DNA of 64,000 nucleotides from the NCBI GenBank assembly GCA_963989385.1, contig OZ022503.1:47738858-47802857 (forward strand). The letters run 5' to 3'. Numbering within the stretch: position 1 is the first letter of the stretch; the number at the start of each line of letters is the position of its first letter. The notes beneath the pieces were generated by a model, which worked only from the letters and a program-made list of their open reading frames with translations, was not told the origin of the DNA and ran no database searches. Of this stretch, positions 34,601 to 44,377 are shown piece after piece. This stretch comes from Ctena decussata. Lineage: Eukaryota > Mollusca > Bivalvia > Lucinida > Lucinidae. Made by a program: the position numbers and the translations under genes.

Positions 34601-35364
34601 TAATAGTTACATTCATTTAAAACATTGATCTACATTTTGAGGATGACCTAATAACTAATTCCTTAATTTTGTTTATAAGTTTCTCTGATTCGAATTATGC
34701 AATTTCTTAATTGATTCTTCATTTGTTGATTTGATATATATACAACTCCAAAATCGATTTGGCAATGGTCAAAATTAATTTCTACGGTTATTACCACATC
34801 ATTAGTTACATGTATCATGTAAGAGGGTGGGACCAAAAGTAACGCAACCAATGCTGTAAAATAACAACTATAGGTGGGATTACGATTGTTTTTATTTCAA
34901 AACTTCAAAGTACTCTGGTCTCAATCTTGAAAGCTTTCTCATAGTCCTTTTCAGGCATATCTCGAAGGAGGTTAAAATTTTAGCGGGATGTCTATTTTCT
35001 GCCAGCAGCCTTTTTCATGAGACAAGAGAACAGGAAAAAGTCACATGAGTTAGGCCGGGTGTTTGAGAAGATAGACCCCCTGTTCATTCAGAAACAATTT
35101 CACACTTCCAACCTTGTGACTCGAGAAGTCGTTATGCAACAGATACATGCCTCGGATACCGGTCTTTGGTCAACGTTTCTAGAATAATTTGACAAGATTT
35201 CTAAGAACTTTTTTTCTTACAAAACCTTGCATGCATGGACTTGCCTTTGAGTACAGGGTGTGAGTAGTGAAACATATGGCATGAATAACCTTTTTCACAC
35301 TTGCAATCATTTTGGCAGGGAAAGCCTTATGTCATTCCAACCATTTTTCCTAACCACCTTCACA
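34601..35364. other. No recognisable feature
   Basis: AT-rich. Nothing identifiable before the gtgtaac-type repeat begins. Confidence 0.4.
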
Positions 35365-36110
35365 CACTGTAAAAAATCTGAAGAAACATTACACCAAAAA
35401 AGGTGGCAGCTGAGCTGCCACCTTTTTTGGTGTAACATTTCCCCAGTGTTTTGAAGGTATGTTTGCACCAACATCTAGGTAAAGGAGCCTCACATTTGGT
35501 GTACGAAAGCACCACTGAACTACAGGCAAGATTACGCCAATCAGGAAGTTCAACATAAAATTGGTGTAACTTTTCACTTAAATTTTTCAGATAACGTTAC
35601 TCCAAAACTCTGCTGACTTTACCCGGCACACTGGTGTACACTTACACCAAATTTATGAAAGAAACATTATGCCTTTGGTGTAACATTTTCCCAGTGTTTT
35701 GAAGGTATGTTTGCACCAACATCTAGGTAAAGGAGCCTTACATTTGGTGTAAGAAAGCACCACTAAATTAAAGGCAAGATTACACCAATCAGGAAGTTCT
35801 ACATAAAATTGGTGTAACTTTTCACTTAAATTTTTCAGATAACAAGGCACATTGGTGTACACTTTAACCAAATTTATGAAAGAAACATTATGCTTTTTAC
35901 TAAAATTTCCATTAGTTTTTGGGGTAACCTTTCAACCATATTATTTTGGAAAAGGTTACACCAGAAATCTGCTGATGTTCGGAGATAAATTGGTGAATAT
36001 TTACACCAAAATCACGAACGAAACATAAATTGGTGAATATTGACACCAAAGTCACGAAGGAAACATTACACCAGATGCTATTATTTACATCAATTTTGGT
36101 GTCAGTTTTT
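35365..36110. repeat. Tandem 248-bp repeat with gtgtaa/ttacac words
   Basis: The segment from gaaggtatgtttgcaccaac recurs at 35453 and 35701 (offset 248 bp). The second unit lacks about 35 bp. Degenerate thirds follow to about 36110. The block starts cactgtaaaaaatctg and then a perfect hairpin, gtggcagctgagctgccac, flanked by ttacacc/ggtgtaa. Confidence 0.85.
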
Positions 36111-36257
36111 GTCAGTTGGATAAATTTTGTTTATCAAATCAAAGTCAAATCTGTTAATAAAATTCATCTTTCATTTAATCATATGATTATCTTAAGATAT
36201 GTCTTATTTTCTACACTATACCAGTTCTGCCAAATACAGTCCAATTTCAAAATTTCA

Positions 36258-36766
36258 GCAGTGATTTTTTTCGCTATTTTGGGAATGATGCTGGTGCCTA
36301 TGGAATTAGCAAAAATCGTGTCATATTCTCATGAAATTCAGAAATTTCAGAAACACCTTTACTTAGTCTCAATTCTCAAGTGATGGGATAGGGGACATGA
36401 TACTGAATTTGTGATACAAACATTCAGTTATAGCCATAATATCAGCTAGTTTGCTAAGCAAGCAAGTAAATGTATGCTTGTAAGATGGTCCCTAGAAAAA
36501 AATCTTCGTGCAATTGGGAATTGTTCAACAAGCAGTTGGGAAAAAAAGATACTATTTTGAATGGGGACTGGTGCCTTTTATGGGCACCACTTTTATAGAG
36601 AACAAGACCTGTCCGCGTACAGGATAGCTCGCCTGCAGCGCACTGCCCATCACATAAAAAAACTTTAACCAAAACATCCATTTCGGACGCGGACGCTGAC
36701 GCGGACGCCAGGGTGACAACAATAGCTCTTCCTGAACTTTCGTTCAGGCGAGCTAAAAACCCACTG
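36258..36766 (+). mobile_element. 350-bp element Z, copy 1, interrupted
   Basis: Starts cagtgatttttttcgctatt and ends ccactg (36761-36766), flanked by TTCAG on both sides (36253-36257, 36767-36771). Without the foreign insert 36602-36756 it is about 353 bp, the same as copy 2. Internal words: ggtgccttttatgggcacca and cttgctaagcaagcaagt. The 117-codon frame at 36030-36383 ends inside it and is not recognised. Confidence 0.88.
36602..36756 (+). mobile_element. Minimal hairpin-ended element R2 inside Z copy 1
   Basis: Has the same plan as R1 at 18491: acaag, hairpin cctgtccgcgtacagg, then gctcgcctg. The 3' end is a ggacgcggacgctgacgcgg tract and hairpin cctgaactttcgttcagg, then cgagctaa. Only 155 bp, with no satellite. 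Because Z copy 2 lacks it, its extent is established by comparison to within a few A residues. Confidence 0.82.
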
Positions 36767-36771
36767 TTCAG

Positions 36772-37150
36772 TTAGGCCTAGTGTAGCTTTTATGTGAAAA
36801 CAGCAATATGGATGCCACCCGTCCTCCCAATAAATAAAGCATCTGTCCATGCAATTGAACCCATCAGCCCACCCACTGAACACATCTGCATATCCACATT
36901 TCCATCCTCAAAATATATTCCATTAGGCCCAGAGCAGCTTTTTTGTTACAACCGGGGGTCTTATTTTTTCGTGCAGACTGCAATCTAGCCCTTTGTCTAG
37001 GTTCCATCTGCATTGGTTGATGCTATATAGCAAGCGTCGAGATTATTAAATTTTACGTCCCAACATACAGTGCAGCTACACCAAATAATGACTATCAATT
37101 TGATAAAAATATTTTTTACAGCTCATTCATACATATTTGTAATACTCCTT
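36772..37150. other. Spacer between the two Z copies
   Basis: AT-rich, nothing recognisable. A 64-codon frame at 36794-36988 has no domain. Confidence 0.4.
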
Positions 37151-37155
37151 TAACA

Positions 37156-37505
37156 CAGTGATTTTTTTCTCTATATAAGTGGTGCCCATAAAAGGCACCA
37201 GTCCCAATTCAAAATAGTATCTTCTTTTCCCAACTGCAAGTTGAAAAATTCCCAATTGCAGGAAGAATTTTTCAAGGGACCATTCTACAAACATAAATTT
37301 ACTTGCTTGCTAAGAGAACTGGCAGATATATAGCTATAACCTAATTTTTATATTTTTATATTATATATTCAGTTTCATGTCCCTTATCCCACCACTTGAG
37401 CCAATAAAGATGTTTCTGAAATTCCAAATTGAAGGAGAATATGACGCGATTTTTCCAAATTCTGAGGGCACCGGCACCATTCCCAAAATGGTAGAAAAAT
37501 CACTG
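37156..37505 (-). mobile_element. 350-bp element Z, copy 2, intact, opposite orientation
   Basis: Begins cagtgatttttttctctata and ends gtagaaaaatcactg, flanked by TAACA on both sides (37151-37155, 37506-37510). It is the reverse complement of copy 1 over its full length apart from divergence. A 5-bp duplication fits only a few superfamilies, Transib among them (established for Transib). The assignment is not made. Confidence 0.88.
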
Positions 37506-37559
37506 TAACAGTGCACACATATGCCCCTCTATGCCCCTACATGCCTGGAGTATGTTTGC

Positions 37560-37965
37560 ACCAGACTCATATTCAAAGTTGCAAAAACAGGCAAATTCAA
37601 ATTCACATGCAACTGCGTGTTGCATGTAAATTCGACAATAATGTGTGCATCCATATGCCTCCACCTAGACTCTGCATAAAACACCTATACACACCAACAG
37701 CATGCCAGCACCAAACCATCATGCAGCAGTGCAAAACAGGCAAATTCAAATTCACATGCAACAGCGTGTTGCATGCAAATTCGATAGCAACTGGCATACC
37801 CATGGCAACAAGTCTCTGCCATCTCAAGTGCTGCTGTGATAATTGTCACTGCTGTATGAATCATCGATGTACTTAGCAATGTAATACAGGCAATTCTTTA
37901 TTCACATGCAACAGCAAATTCAAATTGGCATGCAATGATGCAACACAGCCAAATTCAAACTTTCT
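37560..37965 (+). repeat. Diverged ~147-bp tandem units
   Basis: The segment caggcaaattcaaattcaca, tgcaac, gcgtgttgcatg and aaattcga occurs at about 37585 and 37737. A weaker third, 'attcacatgcaacagcaaattc', is at about 37899. The 121-codon frame at 37511-37876 runs across the repeats and is not a gene. Confidence 0.7.
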
Positions 37966-39115
37966 AAGGTCCTACCATGACATATACCAGCATATGACAT
38001 CCCGCGATGCCATTTAGTGCATATGGCATACCACACCCCAACGCTATGATGTAGTGTGGCACATACAGCAAACAGCATCACACAGCATACGCAAAGCTAT
38101 ATTTAATATTGTCACTTGACATGGCTACATATACTTAGTACAAAAAAATGCGCATTAGACATTATTGCATGCAATTTACAATTGAGTAATTTGTGCACAA
38201 TAATATATCAACCATGGCTGATTATCTAATTACTACTAGATAGCAAAACCAGCCACCTCATGCCCTCGACTTATCGGTTTATCTATATTGTTTGTCTTAA
38301 AATGTTTTTCATCTAATGCCGGCTGAGCGGTTTATTTTTGTTGCCGACATGTTAGTTACCATTGAATAACTACACCGTGATGATGCGTGATCACGGACTT
38401 GGGACCGTGTTGAGTTAACCCTGGACAGGCCAGAGACAATCAGTCAGTAACCATCCACGGTCAAAACAATGACCCTTAACCGGCTTATAGGCGCCCAACC
38501 CTCAGTTCATCACAGTGCAGCTATTTTAATAACCCTGCATTCTTTAAAGGATGTGTTTTGTTAATATTTATATTATCAGTACTGATCTACTTGTATCACT
38601 ATCAAATGCATGAGGAACCAGGTTTCTACCATCCCAAACCCACAATATACTTTGAATTTTATTTACTCACTTATTTCATATTTCTGTTATCTTATATTTC
38701 TGGGTCCCACTATTTTCTTTCAATTAAAATATTATGTTCTGTTTGTGATATCACTGTTTAAGCTAAATTTATCTCGTGCATCTATTAGGTTTTTGCCTTT
38801 ACTGTCTGTAATAACTTTTTATTTTCTATCTAGAATTTTTGATGATAACCTAAAAGGTCTTTCTAGGTATTTCAGACAATCTCTTTCACTCTTTGTTAAA
38901 AATTATAATACCCATATAAAATTCTTATTGACATCCTTTCCATCCCTACTGTCCCTAGTATCCATATTATGCTATTAGGATGCATAATCGTATGGAGCTG
39001 TCTGTCCGATTCTGCATCCAAACCGCTATACCACTACTGCATAACAAAATTTACATCCACTTTTTTATAACAATATTTCATCTATGGGCATGAGCCCGAA
39101 TTCAATTAAATATAT
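37966..39115. other. No recognisable gene
   Basis: Contains a 122-codon AT-driven hydrophobic frame at 38610-38978 with no domain. The stretch cacagtgcagctattttaat through ctttaaaggat (38510-38548) resembles 42859-42912 inside the hAT remnant, so an older hAT relative may lie here. Confidence 0.4.
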
Positions 39116-39351
39116 GAGCCGCGACATGAGAAAACCAACAATGTGGTTGTGGGCCCAGCGCAGACTCAGATCAGCCTGGGCATCCGCCCAGTCTGATCAG
39201 AGTCTTCGCTGTCCGCATGGAGGTAGCTCGGTCCCTTAGCTATCATTTAAGCACTTAGCAAAGAGTCTGACCAGACTGAGCAGATGTCCAGGCTGATCTG
39301 AGTCTGCGCTGGGCGCACAACCACATTGTTGGTTTTGTCGTGTCGCGGCTC
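39116..39351. mobile_element. MITE family A, copy 5
   Basis: Full-length, ends gagccgcgacatgag and gtgtcgcggctc, flanked by ATAT on both sides. The internal hairpin is intact. Confidence 0.92.
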
Positions 39352-39751
39352 ATATGTGAGACACATCTCACTAAAAAACCAAAATGTTAGACTCTTCTCA
39401 CTAAGTGAGATTTTCTAAGGATACATAAGTGTAAAACACTTAATAGCAGAAAGCGTACTTCACATTCTGACAAGCTCAATCTTCACGAAACCCTGTCTGA
39501 CCGCCTGACATGTCTGGTAAAAATTCATTTCGGTCTGGTAAAAATATTCAGAATTTTCGAGTGCATTTTAATCGTTTTACCAGATTCGGTCCTGTAAACT
39601 TTGGCAGACTTTCGTGAACTCTGCTAGCTTTCAGCGGTAGTTGAGTAGGTCTGATTTCTCCTTAGGTCTTAAATAAGTCTTTAGTGTAAGACACTGTTTT
39701 ATTATACTTCCATGTCAAATATTATATATTCCTTGAAGTGTATTACACAAT
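39352..39751. other. No recognisable feature
   Basis: AT-rich; local echoes of 'ctcactaa' near 39365-39400. Nothing else. Confidence 0.4.
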
Positions 39752-40013
39752 ATGTACATCAATTTTTTCATGTAATAACTGTTTTCTGGTAATCCTCTAT
39801 CATTATAAGGGTGGTAACATCTTCTACCATAGATCTGTCACGAAAAAAAGAAAAATTTGATTTATAATCAATTTTTGTACATCAATTTTTACATGTGACA
39901 ACTGCTTTCTGGTTATCCTCTATCGGTTTAAGGATGGCAACATTTTCACCCACAGATCTTTTACGAAAAAAGGGAAAATTTTATTTATTTATAATCAATT
40001 TTTGGTGAAAATC
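39752..40013 (+). repeat. Two tandem units of ~124-138 bp
   Basis: tgtacatcaatttttncatg begins units at 39752 and 39876. Both continue with ctgntttctggt, atcctctatc, 'acagatct' and 'cgaaaaaa', ending in ataatcaattttt. Confidence 0.85.
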
Positions 40014-40108
40014 TGCGAAACTAGAATCTATGATTCTACACACAAAATTTTAACATGAACGAAGAAAAGTAAACAGCCTCGTCCCTACTGAAACTTCATG
40101 TATATTAT

Positions 40109-40641
40109 AACTAGAGCAAGTGAGCAGGGCCTCACGTATAGTCGTATACCCCTGACCAGTGCCACCGCCTAATGAAAGCATACTTTAGCACAAAACTACA
40201 ATGCAAACATGAGCCTGACCCTGCAGCTTAGGTAGTCCAGATCAAAAGTAATGCTACAGAGATATCATGAACCACCTATGGAAGAAATCTTTAATGCAGT
40301 AACAGAGATATAAGCAATCAAGAAGTTTAACGCAAAACTTTGACATTTAAAATGAATTAAATGCCTAAGTCCTAATTACTGATCCTTGGCCCCATCCTAG
40401 GGCCTGGCCCAGTGGCTTAGTTAGTAACTACATCGAAGGCAATGCTATATATATAGAGATATCATAAACCAAATTAATATGAAAAGAATCAAAAGTGTAG
40501 TTACAGAGATATGAGCAATAAAAAAAGGTTTAGCGCAAAACTTTGACGTAAAGTTGGCGAATGGATGGACAAACGAATGAACAAACGGACGGAATGACAA
40601 AAACTATATACCCTCGGACATACTTCGTATATCGGGTATAT
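40109..40641 (+). mobile_element. Element R4, gacgga tract plus 3' hairpin
   Basis: Starts aactagagcaagtgagcagg. Internal repeated words are 'agatatcat(g/a)aacca' and 'cagagatat(a/g)agcaat'. The end is gatggacaaacgaatgaac, cggacggaatgacaaaaac, then hairpin tataccctcggacatac/gtatatcgggtata with a ttc loop. The 3' end is close to that of R3 (21118-21405). Confidence 0.68.
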
Positions 40642-41571
40642 AAATAGACCCTTTGTTAGTATTATATATAATTGTTTCTTTTTATTATACCATTTCATTT
40701 TGTTTTACGAAAAATCTGTCCACCACAGTCGTCGTATTGTATTCCCTAGGCTTCTGAATGGTTATTTTATCTTTTACCTAACCATAATCCCTATCATAGG
40801 GCTATAAATGACTTGGTGTGCGATAAATGATTTTGCAGCGATTTTTGATACTAGATCTTTTTCCTGAGTATCTTGCGGCATTTCGATCTTAATAAATTTA
40901 AATCAGATACATTTTGTCTTTAACATTTTGTACAGTTCTTTTGGACATGCAAAGTTTTATTTTCTAATGAAGCTCTAAAAGGCATCTGCAGTATAGAATT
41001 CCTTTGAAAATCCATGTTTTTAATAAATCCCTTTAATTTATATTTATCATGTTGTATGATGCGTTATATCTACTCACTGAAGAGACACCCTCACAAATAA
41101 TCCGATCAGTGAGCCAAAATCTCTGCATTTAACTCACAGTGTAATCGGTGGGTGGGGGATGAAGTTTTTCTCTTCCTAAGCTTCAAATACATTTATTACA
41201 AGCTGGCAGGGCCGTTTTGCGGTTGTATTCGTTTACGCTCATATAGATCATTATTTTTGTGATCAAAATGTGAATCTTACCGTTTAATAATGATAATATA
41301 TCGGTTTATTTATTCAGAACAAGCCGTCTGCGATAATCAATTTTTAACGCTGGTTACGTCATTTATTTATTTCCGGTATGTTCGAGTCGATATTCCAGTG
41401 AATGAACCGCAACGGATTGCGAGTTTCGCCTTGCTGGAGTCATCTGATTCTGATTCTGACAATAAAATAAAGGTGTCGCTATGACAAGACAAATGGAGAA
41501 GATAAAACATAATACCACTGTATGTTTAACAGCAGGAAGAAGGCAAAATAAAAGAAATTAACTAGATAGAT
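40642..41571. other. No convincing gene
   Basis: The 64-codon plus-strand frame at 41290-41484 ends in a serine/aspartate-rich stretch (SSDSDSDNK). Its base composition looks more coding-like than its neighbours, but it matches no family I know and has no support. Confidence 0.4.
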
Positions 41572-42024
41572 GAGACCTTTCCGGCTCCCTTAAAATATTT
41601 TCTTGTGCTCCCTAAAAGTATTTTGCCACTGCTCCCCAAATCCCTAAAAGTAATTCGGCTGCTCCCCAGCTCCCTAGAAATATTCGAGCCTGCTCCCTAA
41701 AACTGTCTGGAAGTCATTCCCCCTCTAGCAGGAATTGAACCCCATTTGCTGGCAGTGGCAAGTCTGAATGAGCATCAGAAGTCATAATGGCATATAAAGA
41801 CGACTAAAATGGTATTATTTATATGTATAAATGGGGGGTCTGGGGCGCAGCCCCCCAGAAGCCAAAACCAATTCAGAAAATCGCATTCTAACGGTGCTCC
41901 CCAGCTCCCCAATACTAAGAGCTTGCTCCCTAGCTCCCTGAAAATAATTGCTAGTGCTCCCCAGCTCCCTGAAAATAAATGGCCATTCTCCCCAGCTCCC
42001 TAAAACCCCTGGGAGGGCCTCATA
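41572..42024 (+). repeat. ctccccagctccct minisatellite block
   Basis: The word gctccc(c/t)agctccctgaaaa recurs irregularly at ~30-bp spacing at about 41585-41705 and 41895-42005, either side of a ggggtctggggcgcagcccc palindrome at 41838-41857. The outer words 'gagacctttccggctccc' and 'gggagggcctca' are roughly inverted and may be element ends. Confidence 0.65.
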
Positions 42025-42289
42025 GATTTAAAGGTAAAAAGACGAAGAGAACTAAAATGAAAGAGATATGAACTAAATATGGTATTAATAAAAAAAACTA
42101 TGCCAGATCTGTGACCAGTGCAATAGTGTCCACATGTGCCATGGTGTCGGCACTAGTAAGCATCCAAACGTGTTGCAATACTGCTAAATCTGCGTGAAAT
42201 ATAACATATAAATAGAAGTATTATAATACGGTCTGCCTTAAGCATTTTAATACCCAGGGTCACTTGTTATACTTAAAATGCTTTTGAAT
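42025..42289. other. Spacer
   Basis: AT-rich; nothing recognised. Confidence 0.4.
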
Positions 42290-42748
42290 AATGTGTGCCC
42301 AAATTACGAGTTTCTTTCCTCCATCGTGCAAATAAAAGCCAAATAAAACTTTAAACATAATTGCTACACGGCGTTTGGGGCATTTTGACAATAACACTAC
42401 GATATACACGCTAAAAAGTGTAATTATTTCATACTGCTTTAGATAGGTTACACTACAGCTGGGGTAACATGTTTCAATATTAGGAGTATCGTTCATCACC
42501 GTGTTAACACTATTTATTGTGCACTTTTAACACCAGAAGACTTTTAATGTAAGCTCAAGGCCGTCGTCGCCGGTCCGGCAGGTCCGGCGAGCGCCGGACC
42601 ACTTTTTTGGCCGAGTATGCCATCTGCCGTACCACTGTTTTTCTTTTCAGCCGATTTTTCTTTCGTGCTTACCTGTGATTTTATTGAATCGCATCATCAA
42701 AAGTGCCGCAATTTATCGAAGAAATTATCAATGACGCTCGTTGCTCGT

Positions 42749-42793
42749 TGCTTTGTTTAAGTCCAATAAACTTCATTGTATTGTATTATTGTA
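42749..42793 (+). mobile_element. Very short LINE tail insertion with 8-bp duplication
   Basis: Body ctttgtttaagtccaataaa, then cttcattgtattgtattatt; a LINE-like 3' end with attgt repeats. It is flanked by TTGCTCGT at 42741-42748 and 42794-42801. Lies inside the hAT remnant, so it is younger than that. Confidence 0.65.
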
Positions 42794-43142
42794 TTGCTCG
42801 TGGCATCAATAAACCTGGCCAAGGTGTGAAAACATGCAGTCACACACCGTGCAAAACAGTGCAGTTATTTTAATGACTCCTGCTTGATTAATTTCATAAT
42901 CCTTAAAGGATTATTTTCAGCGGACGATTTATGATAAACTCTTTGATCCAGAATGTATTAAAGAACTTCTTCGTTTTGATTTTTGTATGCCAACAATGGT
43001 ATGAAAACGAAATACAGCGGCACGTTTTTCTCGGCGCAACAGAAGAAAGTTTCAATCCCCTCATTGTAATTTTTCTAATTATTCTAAATCAAAGAACAAG
43101 TCGGTCGGCAAAGTATGTATAAAACATTTTGAATTTACATGT

Positions 43143-43690
43143 ATGAGCATTCTAAGTCCTGAGACTGTACCGAAAGTTCCATGTCAATGCTGTTATTCCA
43201 TTATGGATATACAAGTGCCGCCTGTTCTAAATCAGCCCAAGACTTTTCGGTTCCCACAACGTACATTTGGTGTAAAAAAAAGCCGGAGCAGAGAAGTTTT
43301 CAGCCGTCTTGGTTTGACACTAGGCCGTGGCTTCATTATGATGAAGCAAAAGATCTCGCGTTTTGTCATCTCTGTATTTTGGCCTATTGGCAAGGAAAGT
43401 TGCGCAGCCTAAATCTAGATAAAGCTTACATCATTAAAGGGTTTTCTAACTGGAAAGACGCTTGTAAATCTTTTCGAAAACACGAGTCTTCAAATTACCA
43501 TCAGGAGACAGTGCTGAAGGTACAGACTTTGCCTAGAACCTGCGGGGACATCGGTGAAAAAATGTCAAAGAAACATGCTGAGGAAAATCTCAGGATATCT
43601 GTATCAGGTTTAATCTTTGCGTTAATGCGGACCTTAAACTTGATACCACCGCCTGATGAGACTCGCAGAGGGGTCGAAATAGTTGTTTAG
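43143..43690 (+). pseudogene. hAT transposase N-terminal fragment with TTF-type zinc finger
   Basis: The frame at 43181-43690 encodes 169 residues. Residues 38-110 match the TTF-type zinc finger found at the N-terminus of ZMYM1-like/hAT transposases: RSFQPSWFD (38-46), PWLHYDE (49-55), FCHLC with C62 and C65, GFSNWKDACKSFRKHESS (87-104), H101 and H107. The residues upstream of this in the same frame are not family-like. Those in the overlapping frame from 43143 are (QPKTFRFPQRTFG). This indicates a one-base frameshift at the eight-A run at 43275-43282. The role in an intact element is DNA binding by the transposase. The stop at 43688 follows VEIVV, and the same segment is repeated downstream at 43750-43832, where it reads on into KDLLESYDW. 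The rest of the transposase is missing. It could in principle be a captured host exon, but the terminal repeats argue for a transposon. Confidence 0.82.
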
Positions 43691-43832
43691 GAGAAAAAGC
43701 CAATAACAAATAAAACAAACAAAAATAAACAACTATAGTGGGGATTATATCTGTATCAGGCTTAATTTTGCTTGAACGCAGAAATTGATGCCAGCGCCTG
43801 ATGAGACTCGCAGAGGGGTCGAAATAGTTGTT
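43598..43832 (+). repeat. Local duplication inside the hAT fragment
   Basis: The segment atctgtatcaggtttaat through gaggggtcgaaatagttgtt (43598-43689) recurs at 43750-43832 with small deletions. The repeats are separated by about 60 bp of A-rich sequence. The first copy ends in a stop; the second continues the frame for about 17 codons. Confidence 0.85.
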
Positions 43833-43919
43833 AAAGATCTTCTTGAGTCTTACGATTGGTCTTTTTCGTATTTAACTAGCAAAACTTCGTGACCAAAACG
43901 ACAACGGCAGACCCCCGAA

Positions 43920-43931
43920 CCCCCCCCCCCC
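43920..43931 (+). repeat. Poly-C run
   Basis: Twelve C in a row, followed shortly by an inverted pair gagagggggaaat/ccccctctc. Confidence 0.85.
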
Positions 43932-44115
43932 TTACGAGAGGGGGAAATCCCCCTCTCGTGCTCTCCCCCTTTCATGCCTTCGCCACTCGCTGCTATTCTC
44001 CGCCGGACCAGTTTTCACTACATGGCGACGGGCCTGAAGCACCGAACTAGTGTAACGTTTCTATAAAAAATAGTCAAGGAAACGTTACACTTGAACACAC
44101 ACACGTTAAGCTCGG

Positions 44116-44377
44116 TTTTTTATTGTTTGGGGTTTAACGGTCCTTTGAGACAGTTTTTCAGTCTATATCGGGCCGCCTCCCAGAGAGAGGGAGAAAAAGA
44201 GAAATGATAGGCGAGAGAAAAAATGTCCAAACAACCCCCACCCAGAAAAAATGTCCAAACTACCCCCGCCCGCACCTACTGCAAGCACAGTAGGCCCTTG
44301 CCCTACAATGATCCAAATCAGTAGAACGCCCGGCACTGGAAGTTACACACAGCACCATCGCACCACCCGTCCATCCC
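44116..44377 (-). mobile_element. SINE-like retroposon with 12-bp duplication
   Basis: Flanked by CGTTAAGCTCGG at 44104-44115 and 44378-44389. Read on the minus strand it runs from ggggatggacgggtggtgcg to a 3' part, gaccgttaaaccccaaacaa, and taaaaaa. An opposed copy lies at 52411-52660. The 'gttaaacccaa' 3' end is a well-known feature of molluscan/deuterostome SINE tails (family knowledge). No clear tRNA-like head is visible. Contains a direct repeat of 'ttttttctgggtgggggt'-type sequence. Confidence 0.85.

Larger units (their letters stand above)
42556..44036 (+). mobile_element. hAT transposon remnant
   Basis: Left end caaggccgtcgtcgccgg. The right end, reversed, is caggcccgtcgccatg; both continue into ggtccggc or its complement. 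A hAT-type zinc-finger frame lies inside. The body is 1.48 kb, far shorter than an autonomous hAT (usually about 2.5-5 kb), and I see nothing of the RNase H-like catalytic domain. The flanks TAAGCTCA and GAAGCACC agree at 5 of 8 positions, a plausible worn 8-bp duplication. Inserted at the start of a 286-bp tandem unit. Confidence 0.72.

Noticed and set aside
36258..37505. Single foldback transposon with ~340-bp arms
   Set aside because: Each arm has its own complete ends and its own 5-bp target duplication, so two insertions explain it better.
37511..37876. 121-codon frame rich in C and H that suggests zinc fingers
   Set aside because: No regular Cys/His spacing; the residues come from the repeated tgcaac/catgca words on a tandem repeat.
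38610..38978. 122-codon hydrophobic frame suggesting a membrane protein
   Set aside because: Hydrophobicity follows from T-rich DNA; an overlapping second frame has the same look and no family is recognised.
41290..41484. Possible first exon with an acidic SSDSDSDNK stretch
   Set aside because: No domain, no supporting downstream exon, length near chance expectation.
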